From: Paenibacillus glycanilyticus | GTDB lineage: Bacteria; Bacillota; Bacilli; Paenibacillales; Paenibacillaceae | Length of the DNA: 64,000 bases | Assembly (NCBI RefSeq): GCF_023715145.1 | Contig: NZ_JAMBNP010000004.1 | Coordinates: 310,001-374,000 of the forward strand | Direction of reading: 5' to 3' | In this document: positions 25,678-34,273 of the stretch, piece by piece | Layout: the number at the start of each line of letters is the position of its first letter | How positions within the stretch are numbered: position 1 is the first letter of the stretch | Notes under the pieces: generated by a model | What the model saw: only the letters and a program-made list of their open reading frames with translations | Databases searched by the model: none | Told to the model about the DNA's origin: nothing | Made by a program: the position numbers and the translations under genes

Positions 25678-26552
25678 TACACCTCATCAAATCGCGTGAT
25701 TCGCCGTACGACGAGTGTCAGCGCGAGCGTTAATAGCAATACGAAGAAGCTGGCGGCCGCCGCGGGGCCAAGCTGGATTTCAAGAATCCCCTTCTGGAAC
25801 GTGTACATCATCAGCACGTCCACTTTCGCGGCAATCGTAGGGTTGCGTAGGATAAATACTTCGTCAAAGATCCGCAGTATGCCAAGCGTATTCAACAGGA
25901 AAACAACCTTCATCGTGTTGCTGAGCTGCGGAATCGTGACGTAGATTAATTGCTTCCAGCGGGACGCGCCGTCCATGCGCGCCGCTTCGTAGAGCGAAGG
26001 ATTGATCGACACGATTCCCGCCAGGAACAGGATGCAGGTATAGCCCATCTCCTTCCAGGTTGCAAGGAGAATCAAGATCCAGCGCGCCCATCCGGAGTCG
26101 GCCATGAAATTAATCGGCTTCATGTGAAACACATGGACAAGAATCATATTGATAATCCCGCTGTCGGGCGAAAGCATGAAAATCCAGATCCCTCCAACAA
26201 CGACCCACGAGAGAAGATGCGGTACGTACAAAATCATCTGCGCCGCCTTCTTGAACCAGGTCCTCAGCACTTCGTTGAGTGACAGTGCGATAGCAAGAGG
26301 CGCGACAAAGCTGAAGCAGAGAATGCCTCCTCCTATGACAAGCGTGTTGACCACTGCATCCCAGAACAATGAGTCATGAAGCACCGCTGAATAGTTCGCG
26401 AATCCGACGTAAGGTCTGTCACCCATCAGCTTGTAATCCTGAAAGCTGGTCTGAAGCCCTTTCACGAGCGGGTAATAAGCAAAAACAAGAAAATAAGCGA
26501 TCACCGGCACCATCATGACGTAGAGGGCGCTGTATTTCTTCAATAATCTCAT
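25677..26552 (-). CDS. Sugar ABC transporter permease (LplB-like)
   Basis: 291 residues from the ATG at 26552; a TTG at 26603 or GTG at 26564 would lengthen it, and the ribosome site is poor for all, so the start is uncertain. Six membrane helices, with the EAA loop in the segment YEAARMDGASRWKQLIYVTI and an LplB-type ending. It pairs with the next permease. A hairpin lies between it and the upstream binding-protein gene, which would let the binding protein be made in excess. Confidence 0.9.
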   Translation of the reverse strand: MRLLKKYSALYVMMVPVIAYFLVFAYYPLVKGLQTSFQDYKLMGDRPYVGFANYSAVLHDSLFWDAVVNTLVIGGGILCFSFVAPLAIALSLNEVLRTWFKKAAQMILYVPHLLSWVVVGGIWIFMLSPDSGIINMILVHVFHMKPINFMADSGWARWILILLATWKEMGYTCILFLAGIVSINPSLYEAARMDGASRWKQLIYVTIPQLSNTMKVVFLLNTLGILRIFDEVFILRNPTIAAKVDVLMMYTFQKGILEIQLGPAAAASFFVLLLTLALTLVVRRITRFDEV

Positions 26553-26599
26553 CCTTTTCTTCACGTCCTTATCTGGTAAAGTGATCGGGATGAAAGCAG

Positions 26600-26630
26600 G
26601 CAAGCAGGGGATCCACGCTCCCCTGCCTGC
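26600..26630 (-). promoter_or_regulatory. Intercistronic hairpin after the solute-binding gene
   Basis: Imperfect stem of about eleven pairs (26600-26611 with 26619-26630) without a T-run, between the binding protein and permease genes. It may stabilise the 3' end of the upstream message or attenuate read-through, the usual pattern in ABC operons. Confidence 0.45.
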
Positions 26631-26656
26631 TTATGCTCCGTTCATACGGATCAGGT

Positions 26657-28114
26657 TTACTCGTCGATCAGTTTCTTCCCAAGCAGCTCATCGTGCATCT
26701 TCTTCACGGCTTCCGCAGCGTCCATTTGACCGGACATTGCTTTAAGCGCATAATTCTTGACGATCTTCTCCGCATCTGGCCAGCCTGGCAATGACAATTC
26801 AAGCGTCGCGTTCTTGTTCACGAGATCTTGCGCCTCTTGCACGCCAGGAAGCTTGCCGAACGGATACTCCACGTTCTGGTTGTACCAGAACGGTACTCCG
26901 TGGTCCATGTTATGCTCGATTCCGGTCGGCGTCAGCTTGTACGCATCGCCTTCCTTCGTGTAATCCTCATTCTCGATGCCCAGGCTTCCGAGCATAATGC
27001 CCGGCTCCGTGTGCCAGAATTCCAGGAACTTCTTCGCGGCTTCCGGATGCTCGGCATTGGCCGGAATGATCCAGAAATCCGGATCTCCGCGCCGCATCAG
27101 GACGGTACCGTCAGCACCCGGTATGCTCGAAAGCGCCTTTGCATTAAACGTCGTGTTCGGATCCTCTTGTTTGCGCGTGTTATTGAACATGCCAACCCAA
27201 GCATCCCAATAAGTGACCATGCCAACGCGGTCGGTGAGGAACAGATTACGCATCTTGCCCGAGTCGTTCGTCACGAAGTTTGGATCCATGATGCCTTCCT
27301 TCACCAGCTTGGCGAACCATTCATAAATCGGAATGGCTGCTTCTGTCGCGTACGGAATCGTGCGCTTGCCGTCCTTCATTACATAATGCGCCTTAACGCC
27401 TGCGGCGCTCATGAAGGCTTGTATATCGTAAATATCCGCCGTGCTGAGGCCGTACGTATCATTCTTGCCGTTGCCGTCAGGATCCTTTTCCTTGAACGCT
27501 TTAAGCACGTTGTAGTACTCGTCCAGCGTCTTCGGATCCTGCAGGCCAAGCTTGTCCAGCCAATCCTTGCGCACGATCGGCATCGTGCCGCCTTGGAATT
27601 TGTTGAATACGCCGACGATTCTGCCGTCCTTGTCCTTCAGCTGCTCCCATTCGCTTGTAGGAACGACAGTCGGATCGGAGAGCACTTTGGAGCCGGTGAC
27701 GAAATCCGTCAGGTCCGTAACGACGCCTTGATCCACAAAAGTAGCCAGCTTGCCGAGATCGCTGAGCTCGATCAGATCGTATTTCTCGCCGGAGCCTAGT
27801 GCCGTCAGTACTTTCTGATCGTAATCGCTTGCCGGCTTCTCAATCGAAGTGTCAATACCGGTCAGTCGCGTGATTTCCGCCGCGAACTTCGTGGTCTCTT
27901 CCGGTGTCTTGCCTCCGACGTTACCGTCTAGGATCCGCAGCTTCATATCCGCCGCCGGAGCATTAGACGGGGCGTTCGCGCTATTGCCGGTCTGTGCATT
28001 ACCAGCCCCTGGCGTATTTGCAGCATTGCTCGATCCGCTTTCCGAACCGCAGCCGGACAGAAGCAGTGTTCCGAGAGCGGCAACCGTAGACACCGTTAAC
28101 ATTACTTTTTTCAT
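26657..28114 (-). CDS. Extracellular solute-binding lipoprotein of sugar ABC importer
   Basis: 485 residues from the ATG at 28114 (GGAGG ten bases upstream). Lipobox LLSGC with lipidated Cys22, an Asn/Ala/Gly/Pro linker, then a family 1 type binding protein of LplA/YtcQ kind (GSGEKYDLIELSD, then VRKDWLDKLGLQDPKTLDEY). It captures a carbohydrate outside the membrane for the two permeases that follow. The LacI-type regulator gene immediately upstream presumably controls the operon. Ligand unknown. Confidence 0.92.
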   Translation of the reverse strand: MKKVMLTVSTVAALGTLLLSGCGSESGSSNAANTPGAGNAQTGNSANAPSNAPAADMKLRILDGNVGGKTPEETTKFAAEITRLTGIDTSIEKPASDYDQKVLTALGSGEKYDLIELSDLGKLATFVDQGVVTDLTDFVTGSKVLSDPTVVPTSEWEQLKDKDGRIVGVFNKFQGGTMPIVRKDWLDKLGLQDPKTLDEYYNVLKAFKEKDPDGNGKNDTYGLSTADIYDIQAFMSAAGVKAHYVMKDGKRTIPYATEAAIPIYEWFAKLVKEGIMDPNFVTNDSGKMRNLFLTDRVGMVTYWDAWVGMFNNTRKQEDPNTTFNAKALSSIPGADGTVLMRRGDPDFWIIPANAEHPEAAKKFLEFWHTEPGIMLGSLGIENEDYTKEGDAYKLTPTGIEHNMDHGVPFWYNQNVEYPFGKLPGVQEAQDLVNKNATLELSLPGWPDAEKIVKNYALKAMSGQMDAAEAVKKMHDELLGKKLIDE

Positions 28115-28251
28115 GGGTAGATAACCTCCTGAATGCATGAGCGTATTGGTATTATGAATCCGTGTGATGTAGAGCGACAGCCAACCGTTATATGCGTATT
28201 AGAGCAAGTAAATATCTGTTGCAATTGCCATATCGTAAGGAACGGCTACCT

Positions 28252-29286
28252 TTATTTGCCGCTAGCGGCAGGTGCAGCGCAGGAGCCGCGAATCGAGAGC
28301 TCCGTCGGAACAAGCACCCGCTTGGCGCTCTTCTGATCCGCGTTCAGCTGTTCAAGCAGGAGTCGCAGCGCTTCAACGCCAAGCCGGTCGGCATGGAGCC
28401 GGACGCCGGTAAGCGGCGGTGAGAATTCCGGCGAGAGCACGGTATCGTCGCTGAACGCGAATACCGACAGCTGCTCCGGAATGCGCAGCCCCATCTGATC
28501 CGCCGCTTTGTATACGCCGAGCGCCATCATGTCCGTATCGGCGATGACCGCCGTAATTTCCGGCGAAGCCGTCAATCTGGCCAGCGCCGCCTCGTAACCG
28601 AAGGCGTGCGCAGACTCGCCCTTAAGCGGCTTGTGCAGGATCAGCTCGGGCTTCGGCTGCAGGCCGGCGAGCTTGAACGCGCTTTTGTATCCGAAGCTGC
28701 GATCCACCGATACCGTTCTCGAAGCCGGCGCATTGAGAAACAGGATTTCCGTGTGCCCCAGTTCGATTAAGTAGCGTGTGACCTGTGCGGCCATGCCGAC
28801 ATTATCGTTATCGACGTAGCTTACCCGCGCTTCGTATAGCGCAGGCGGGCGGCCGATGATCACGATCGGTACGCCGCTCAGAAGCCTCTCCTCAATCCTG
28901 CCGTCCGATTCGATAGGGTCCAGCAAGATTTCGCCATCCACCGGATCCGAAGAAATGTTCTCGACTTGACTGAGGTAGGCCGGCGACAGCGCATTGACCA
29001 GCAGGCGGTAGCCGTTCTCGTAACAGACGCGCAGGACGCCGTTAAGTAAAGAGTGGTGAAACTGACCGAATTCCAGCGATTCGCCCCTGATATTTAATCC
29101 GAGTATGCGTGTGGATCGGTTCACGAGGCTCCTCGCCCAATAATTCGGCTTGTAGTTTAGCGTTTTAGCCGCAGCAAGAACGCGCTCAGTAACCTCTTTG
29201 CTGATTGGACGCTTCTTGCTGAAGACGCTCGAGACCGTTCCTTTGGAAACGCCGGATGCTTTCGCGACGTCGTCAATAGTTGCCAA
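28252..29286 (-). CDS. LacI-family transcriptional regulator
   Basis: 344 residues from a TTG at 29286, with GAGG ten bases upstream; the first codon is fixed by the HTH, ATIDDVAKASGVSKGTVS, which must begin near the N-terminus. The hinge NYWARSLVNRSTRILGL and a periplasmic-binding-like effector domain follow. Two AAACCG-containing palindromes lie in the divergent gap to the glycerophosphodiesterase gene. It likely controls that gene, itself and the ABC operon downstream, answering to the imported ligand. Confidence 0.9.
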   Translation of the reverse strand: MATIDDVAKASGVSKGTVSSVFSKKRPISKEVTERVLAAAKTLNYKPNYWARSLVNRSTRILGLNIRGESLEFGQFHHSLLNGVLRVCYENGYRLLVNALSPAYLSQVENISSDPVDGEILLDPIESDGRIEERLLSGVPIVIIGRPPALYEARVSYVDNDNVGMAAQVTRYLIELGHTEILFLNAPASRTVSVDRSFGYKSAFKLAGLQPKPELILHKPLKGESAHAFGYEAALARLTASPEITAVIADTDMMALGVYKAADQMGLRIPEQLSVFAFSDDTVLSPEFSPPLTGVRLHADRLGVEALRLLLEQLNADQKSAKRVLVPTELSIRGSCAAPAASGK

Positions 29287-29336
29287 AATCGTTAAACCTC
29301 GCTTTCTTCCGTGATACCGGACACGCTGTTAAGCTT

Positions 29337-29346
29337 AAACCGGTTT
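29337..29346. promoter_or_regulatory. LacI-type operator candidate 1
   Basis: Perfect palindrome AAACCGGTTT 50 bases ahead of the LacI start; CG-centred palindromes are typical LacI-family sites. A related site lies at 29465. Confidence 0.5.
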
Positions 29347-29464
29347 TGTAAAATCTATTTAAGAATGATGATTAGTTATTGTAAATATCGATATTTCGTT
29401 ACAAAGTCACATTTATTCGAATAAATTCAGGAGAATTCTTAGGCATTTAGGAAAAAAGTAGCAT

Positions 29465-29476
29465 TAAACCGCTTTA
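29465..29476. promoter_or_regulatory. LacI-type operator candidate 2
   Basis: TAAACCGCTTTA, a CG-containing near-palindrome sharing AAACCG with the first site, 130 bases away and about 75 bases ahead of the glycerophosphodiesterase start. Confidence 0.45.
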
Positions 29477-29551
29477 ACAAAACGTTATCTTTCAAAGCGA
29501 AATCATCATGGTACAATGAATGTCATCTTCAGACTGAAAGGGATGGATAGG

Positions 29552-30316
29552 ATGACAAGGAGAACGATTTTCAACGGCATGCGCGGCATTGCCATCGGCG
29601 CTCACCGGGGCGCTTCGGCTTATGCGCCCGAGAATACGATGGCTGCTTTCGATCGCGCCTTGGACTGCGGGGCTGATCTGATCGAGCTTGATGTTCAACT
29701 GACGAAGGACGGGGAGATCGTGGTCTTTCATGATTTGAATACGGGCAAAACAACGAACGGGCATGGTCCGTTAAGCGACTATACGCTTGCGGAGCTGCGC
29801 GAGCTGGATGCAGGCTCCTGGTTCTCGGAAGCCTACGCAGGGCAGCGCATTCCAACGCTGGCGGAGACGCTTGCTTGGGCGCGGAATCGCATATGGCTCA
29901 GCATCGAGATGAAACAGGCAGCGGATTGCGAGGATCTTACGCTAGCCCATCGAACAGCGCTGCTCGTTGCCGAGCATGGCATGAACGATCAGGTGCAACT
30001 GATGTCGTTTCAGCACAGGTTAGTGAAAGCGGTGCGCGACGTGAATGCGGAAGTTCGAACCGCGCCGATCTGCGGGCAATGGGTAGAGCACCCGATCGAG
30101 CTATTGGAAAGCCTGCAGGCGCAAATTTTCAATACGCCATTGCAGCATCTATCCGCGGAACGAGTTGCCGAGCTGCGTGAACGAGGCTACTACGTATACG
30201 GCAGCATGTCGGACGACCCTGACGTATTCGCCCGCCTGCAGGCTATTGGCGTCGACGCCATGGATACGAATATCCCGGACGTCATGCGCGAACTTCGAGT
30301 GCACGTACGACAATAA
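29552..30316 (+). CDS. Glycerophosphodiester phosphodiesterase
   Basis: 254 residues from the ATG at 29552 (AAAGGG nine bases upstream; two earlier in-frame ATGs at 29516 and 29543 lack a site). The GDPD signature is complete: GAHRGASAYAPENTMAAF, then IELDVQLTKDG and VVFHD, giving the catalytic His pair and metal-binding Glu/Asp. No signal peptide, so it is cytosolic. It splits glycerophosphodiesters into glycerol-3-phosphate and an alcohol. Divergent from the LacI gene, with which it shares operator-like sites, so it probably belongs to the same regulon as the sugar ABC importer. Confidence 0.92.
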   Translation: MTRRTIFNGMRGIAIGAHRGASAYAPENTMAAFDRALDCGADLIELDVQLTKDGEIVVFHDLNTGKTTNGHGPLSDYTLAELRELDAGSWFSEAYAGQRIPTLAETLAWARNRIWLSIEMKQAADCEDLTLAHRTALLVAEHGMNDQVQLMSFQHRLVKAVRDVNAEVRTAPICGQWVEHPIELLESLQAQIFNTPLQHLSAERVAELRERGYYVYGSMSDDPDVFARLQAIGVDAMDTNIPDVMRELRVHVRQ

Positions 30317-30372
30317 CAACGGTTGCGCCTGCCGATAACCAGGCTGATTGTACTAGCTTCCGATAGTTGCAT

Positions 30373-30409
30373 AGAAGTTCTTGTCCTTAACAACGGGACA
30401 AGAACTTCT
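30373..30409 (+). terminator. Long hairpin downstream of the glycerophosphodiesterase gene
   Basis: Fourteen-pair perfect stem with nine-base loop, 57 bases past the stop. No T-run, so termination by this hairpin alone is uncertain. Confidence 0.5.
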
Positions 30410-30417
30410 GTACAAAA

Positions 30418-30438
30418 AAAAGCCGCAACGCGGCTTTT
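30418..30438. terminator. Bidirectional terminator between GDPD and ABC-F genes
   Basis: Nine-pair stem AAAAGCCGC/GCGGCTTTT with three-base loop. On the minus strand it is followed by a run of eight T, so it ends the ABC-F transcript; on the plus strand ATATTTTTTG follows. Confidence 0.8.
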
Positions 30439-30472
30439 AGATATTTTTTGTCCTGCGATCTGGCAGATCTAC

Positions 30473-32224
30473 TCATGTCCTCAGCTGTTTCTTCCGGGCG
30501 AGAAGCTGCTTATACTCCTCGTCCAGCTCCGCATACCGAATGTCCGTTGGCTTCAGCAAGCTTAATTCCCCAAGCACAAACGCCAATTTATTTGCGATAA
30601 CCAGCTTCTCCTCTTCCAACTGCTGTTCGTTCGCCCCGCTTGCTGCATGTACGCCTTCTGTCCGCTCGCGAAACGCCTCGAAGCCGGATTCGATCCGCTT
30701 AATACTGCCACTCTGAAAAACAAGCAGCTTCGTGCAGATTTTGTCAATCAAATATCTGTCATGCGATACCACGATCAGTGTTCCGCGATACTCCGATAAC
30801 GTTTCTTCAAGCTGCTCGCGGCTAGCCAAATCGAGATGGTTGGTTGGCTCATCCAGAATGAGCAAATCCTGCTCGCGCATCATAAGCTGCGAAAGCTTGA
30901 TCCGCGTTCGTTCACCAAGACTTAGCTGCGCAATCGGCTTATGGAGCATAGAGGCATCGAAGCCCATATTGGCCAGCAGAGTCCGCGCTTTTCCCACATC
31001 GCTGCGAACCTCATGGCTCTCCTGCAGCAGTTCCAGCACGGTGCCTTGCTGATTGAGATCCGATACGTCCTGCGTCAGATACGCCACATTGGCGGTTGGA
31101 CTAATCCACAGATTACCGGAGTCTACCGATTTCTGGGCTAGCAGCATTTGAATAAGAGTTGTTTTTCCGCAGCCGTTAGGCCCAAGCAAGCCGATTTTCT
31201 CCCCGCGCTGCAAGTAGAAGGAGCTATCGGCAAACAAGGAGCGGCCGTCATACGACTTGCCAATCCGCTGCGCTTCTACAATTCGTCGCCCGCGTTTGTC
31301 CGGCTGATCCCAGCCAAAGGACACCTTTGCTTCCTCCTCCGGCTTCTTCACGCCTTCAAGTTCAATCTTTTCCAGACGATGGATGCGGGATTTTATTTGC
31401 TTATCCATGCTTTTGGCTTTGCTGCGGTAGAATTCCTTCACTCCCGCTCGCATTTCTGCCATTTTCCCAACCTTGCCGGCTTCGCGATGCGATTTCGCTG
31501 ACCAGTTCTTCAGCCGATTGATCTCCGCTTCAATCTTCTGCTCGTATTTCTGCTGTTCTTCATGCGCATGCAGTTGACTCTGGAAACGGCGGGATCTCTC
31601 CTCCCGATAGAACGTATAATTGCCGGGAAAAGACGTCGACACGCCATCTTGCAATTCTATAATCCGGTCCACCGTTTGATCCAGGAAATATCGGTCATGC
31701 GAGATTACGATGGTTGTTCCGCTAAATCGCGCAAGCTCTTGAACGAGAAAATCAACGCCGTCAAAATCCAAATGATTCGTTGGTTCATCGAGCAGCAGGA
31801 TATTCGGCTTCGAGGATAAAATATGGGCGATTGCCAGCTTCGTCTTCTCTCCTCCGCTCAATCCCGCTAGTCTCGCTCCGTCCCACTCCTTCACCTTGTG
31901 CAAGCCAAGATGACTTGCGGTCCGCAGAAACAGTTCGGTTTCGCGCGGCTCAGCTGAGGGATCCAACATCATGCTTAAAGTACTTACGGTATACGAGGTC
32001 GACTGCAGTAAATACCCGATGCGCAGCTCATCCTTGTGGAAGGTGAGCTTGCCTTCGTCAGGCCGAATCGTACCGAAGATCAGATTGGCCAGCGTTGTTT
32101 TGCCTGCCCCGTTCATCCCAACCAAGCCGACACGCTCTCCGCTTGCCAGATCGCCGTTTACGTTCACGAGCACATTCGTGTCTCCGTAGCTTTTTTTAAT
32201 TCCGCGTAAAGTTAATATTGTCAT
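30473..32224 (-). CDS. ABC-F family ATPase, probable ribosome-protection type
   Basis: 583 residues from the ATG at 32224. Two ATPase cassettes without membrane segments: GMNGAGKTT, LSGGEKTK, LLLDEPTNHLD in the first; GPNGCGKTT, LSLGERTR, LILDEPTNHLD in the second. Between them is a Lys/Arg-rich coiled linker of about 90 residues that reaches the peptidyl-transferase centre in this class. ABC-F proteins either tune translation or displace antibiotics. A long leader with an intrinsic terminator directly ahead of the gene is the arrangement seen for drug-inducible resistance members such as vmlR, so a protective role is likely. The drug class cannot be told from this. Confidence 0.88.
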   Translation of the reverse strand: MTILTLRGIKKSYGDTNVLVNVNGDLASGERVGLVGMNGAGKTTLANLIFGTIRPDEGKLTFHKDELRIGYLLQSTSYTVSTLSMMLDPSAEPRETELFLRTASHLGLHKVKEWDGARLAGLSGGEKTKLAIAHILSSKPNILLLDEPTNHLDFDGVDFLVQELARFSGTTIVISHDRYFLDQTVDRIIELQDGVSTSFPGNYTFYREERSRRFQSQLHAHEEQQKYEQKIEAEINRLKNWSAKSHREAGKVGKMAEMRAGVKEFYRSKAKSMDKQIKSRIHRLEKIELEGVKKPEEEAKVSFGWDQPDKRGRRIVEAQRIGKSYDGRSLFADSSFYLQRGEKIGLLGPNGCGKTTLIQMLLAQKSVDSGNLWISPTANVAYLTQDVSDLNQQGTVLELLQESHEVRSDVGKARTLLANMGFDASMLHKPIAQLSLGERTRIKLSQLMMREQDLLILDEPTNHLDLASREQLEETLSEYRGTLIVVSHDRYLIDKICTKLLVFQSGSIKRIESGFEAFRERTEGVHAASGANEQQLEEEKLVIANKLAFVLGELSLLKPTDIRYAELDEEYKQLLARKKQLRT

Positions 32225-32531
32225 TCCAATCACCACTTCTAGTTTAGTTTAACAACTGACATGGGCTATGATTGTCGAAGACAAAAAAACCGCAGGGCGC
32301 GCCTGCGGCTAAGGATATGCGGATATAGGCATAGCGTGAAAACACCCCAAATAGACACCAACAAACGGCATCAATCAAGGTGGCAGGAGTATTCTCCAAT
32401 GGACACACGTATCCTAATCCGCTCCGCGCAGAGGCTGAGCTCTCATCACTTATCGTCATTATCGAAAATCATGATCGACAGGAAATTAGGTCCACATGAT
32501 GTCTGATTGGATACCTCCTACAACTTTCAAG
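32225..32531 (-). promoter_or_regulatory. Long regulatory leader of the ABC-F gene with candidate leader peptides
   Basis: About 300 untranslated bases separate the promoter from the start codon. A strong GGAGG (32518-32514) lies near the expected 5' end, 16 bases before an ATG that opens a three-codon frame (Met-Trp-Thr, 32497-32486). Another eight-codon frame begins at 32472, and a longer frame from 32459 runs through the terminator. Ribosome stalling on one of these could decide whether the terminator at 32283-32308 forms. Which frame is used is not resolved. Confidence 0.5.
32283..32308 (-). terminator. Attenuator terminator in the ABC-F leader
   Basis: Seven-pair GC-rich stem CCGCAGG/CCTGCGG with a five-base loop followed on the minus strand by seven T, located between promoter and start codon. 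It has no gene of its own to end, so a regulatory role is the simplest reading. Confidence 0.7.
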
Positions 32532-32538
32532 ATACCCC

Positions 32539-32568
32539 ATTATAGCATGACGATATCACGCTTGACAT
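32539..32568 (-). promoter_or_regulatory. Promoter of the ABC-F leader transcript
   Basis: Minus-strand TATAAT at 32544-32539 and ATGTCA at 32568-32563, spacing 18. Predicted start near 32531, about 305 bases before the ABC-F ATG. Confidence 0.55.
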
Positions 32569-32596
32569 CCCTCCGGCTGTAAAAGAAACCTAAAAT

Positions 32597-33445
32597 TTAA
32601 AAGCTGATTACGATTGCGGTCTTGTCATCCGATTTCTTAAAGCGGATATATTCCATACACTCGGGATCGCTTTCTTCAAGTTCTATTAACTCTTCTGTAT
32701 AAAGTTTGATGCCCCTGTCCAACATTCTATGCGCAACAAAACTCCAATACGAACTCTGTTCGGGTACGATATTCATTGGCAAAAACAACCCATCGGTCAT
32801 CAAAATGATATGTTTTATACCTGTCAGATTGATTTTACCGTATTCAAAAAATCGAACTGCATTCTTCTCCCCATTCAGGACTCCGTAACCGCCATCCGTA
32901 TTGGACTGATAACGGTTCTTTCTTATGATATCAATAACGGTCTCATGAAGCTCTTTCCGGCTTTTCAGGCCCTTGTTTATTCCTTCCTGCCATTTAGAGA
33001 ATGCCGGAGCTTCCAAGTGTGAAACTTGTTGCCATGTTAAGGGGCGAACCTCCTCATTATCGTACACGGCCAGAATCATGCAATCTCCTGTCTGGATGAA
33101 CTCTACGCCATTATCCTGTATATGTACGATTGCCAATGCCGAGCCCCAGAGCTCTTCTTTTTTCTCCAGATCGATATTGGCGAGTTCCATTTGTTCTCTA
33201 AGAAGATCATTAACCAGAATTAGGTGATCCTTTAGACTTCCAATTTCAGTAATCGATTGGAAGTATTCCTTGATCAAATTCGACGCAATAAAACCACCCG
33301 TTTCATTGTTCGAATTTAAATAAGGCACCAATGAAGATACGCCATCCAAAACTCCGTACACATTTGCTTTAGGAAGAGTAATAACGGCATCCTCGTTAAG
33401 TAATCCAATGCCTTTCCGGCTAATCGCATCATAAGTCATATTCAT
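32597..33445 (-). CDS. PP2C-like protein phosphatase
   Basis: 282 residues. PP2C signatures: KGIGLLNEDAVITL near the start (metal-binding DxxN-like region), VYGVLDGVSSL (DG of motif II), ILMTDGLFL (DG of a later motif) and KKSDDKTAIVI near the end (the final Asp). It lacks a membrane segment or regulatory domain. No kinase partner is adjacent; the nearest kinase-like gene is 6 kb away. GGAG seven bases before the ATG at 33445. Substrate unknown. Confidence 0.82.
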   Translation of the reverse strand: MNMTYDAISRKGIGLLNEDAVITLPKANVYGVLDGVSSLVPYLNSNNETGGFIASNLIKEYFQSITEIGSLKDHLILVNDLLREQMELANIDLEKKEELWGSALAIVHIQDNGVEFIQTGDCMILAVYDNEEVRPLTWQQVSHLEAPAFSKWQEGINKGLKSRKELHETVIDIIRKNRYQSNTDGGYGVLNGEKNAVRFFEYGKINLTGIKHIILMTDGLFLPMNIVPEQSSYWSFVAHRMLDRGIKLYTEELIELEESDPECMEYIRFKKSDDKTAIVISF

Positions 33446-33551
33446 AGTGTCACTCCATTCTCAAACGGCTTAAATAACTGTCACCTACTTTACCATACAT
33501 CCCGCTTCAAGTATTGAAGCTTTACTCCCCTTTAAATCTCCTAATAAACAA

Positions 33552-33584
33552 ATAAAGCCAAATACCATGGGTACTTGGCTTTAT
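33552..33584 (-). terminator. Terminator of the protease/DUF4328 operon
   Basis: Ten-pair stem ATAAAGCCAA/TTGGCTTTAT with an inner TACC/GGTA pair; minus-strand tail TTTGTTT. Lies 24 bases past the stop at 33608. Confidence 0.65.
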
Positions 33585-33607
33585 GGTTTGCTTCTTGCAA
33601 GGATGGA

Positions 33608-34273
33608 TTACAGCTGCTCGGTTACGGCAGGCTGTCCATTTGAGTGCGCTTCGAAGCCTTCCGCAACCGTGTCCGGGGATGGACTGAAAGAAATCTCTAG
33701 ACCAGCTGTTCGCAGGCCGCGCGATACTTGGATACAGATGACCAGGAAAATCATGTAAAGGATAAGCGTCGCTAAGCTTAGAATAACAAAAAGCGACTCG
33801 CTCAGCACTTCGGCACGATTGACGACATTATTTAAACCATTGGAGGTTAGCATGAATAGGAGAAGCGGTGCGGCCAAGCTGCATAACCAACGCCCTTCCT
33901 TCTTAGCGCCCTTCGTTTCTTCCAGATAACACCTGCCGATCCTTCTGTAGATAGACGGTATACCGTACAAATTGTACACGGGGATCAACATGCAAACGAG
34001 CGCTTGTCCCGGTGAACGCGCGAAGCTCGGGAAGAGCGCGTTCAGATCCTTATGGACAAGATAGATCCAGATGAGATAGATGATGATGACGATATAGTAC
34101 AAGATAGTGGATACAATCTCGACGATGCCGTAGATCCCGTAAACATAGTCTGTGAAAGCCTCATAACTTAAGGCATACACGACGGAACTGGCACAATCGA
34201 CAAACGCGACTCCAACCAGTACCCCTAACAATATTTTTAATACGCTTGATAGCAACTCTGACTTCAATTTCAA
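33608..34273 (-). CDS. DUF4328-like multi-pass membrane protein
   Basis: 221 residues with four to five membrane helices. The central cytosolic segment (IYLVHKDLNALFP, then MLIPVYNLYGIPSIYRRIG) matches the amphipathic region of the DUF4328 family. The C-terminal tail is hydrophilic. Its ATG overlaps the TGA of the Lon-like protease gene upstream (ATGA), so the two proteins are made together and may form a membrane complex. No activity is known for the family. Confidence 0.72.
   Translation of the reverse strand: MKLKSELLSSVLKILLGVLVGVAFVDCASSVVYALSYEAFTDYVYGIYGIVEIVSTILYYIVIIIYLIWIYLVHKDLNALFPSFARSPGQALVCMLIPVYNLYGIPSIYRRIGRCYLEETKGAKKEGRWLCSLAAPLLLFMLTSNGLNNVVNRAEVLSESLFVILSLATLILYMIFLVICIQVSRGLRTAGLEISFSPSPDTVAEGFEAHSNGQPAVTEQL

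Noticed and set aside
26828-27799. Plus-strand open frame of 323 codons
   Set aside because: Lies wholly antisense to the solute-binding lipoprotein gene; Arg/His-rich composition is typical of a reverse shadow.
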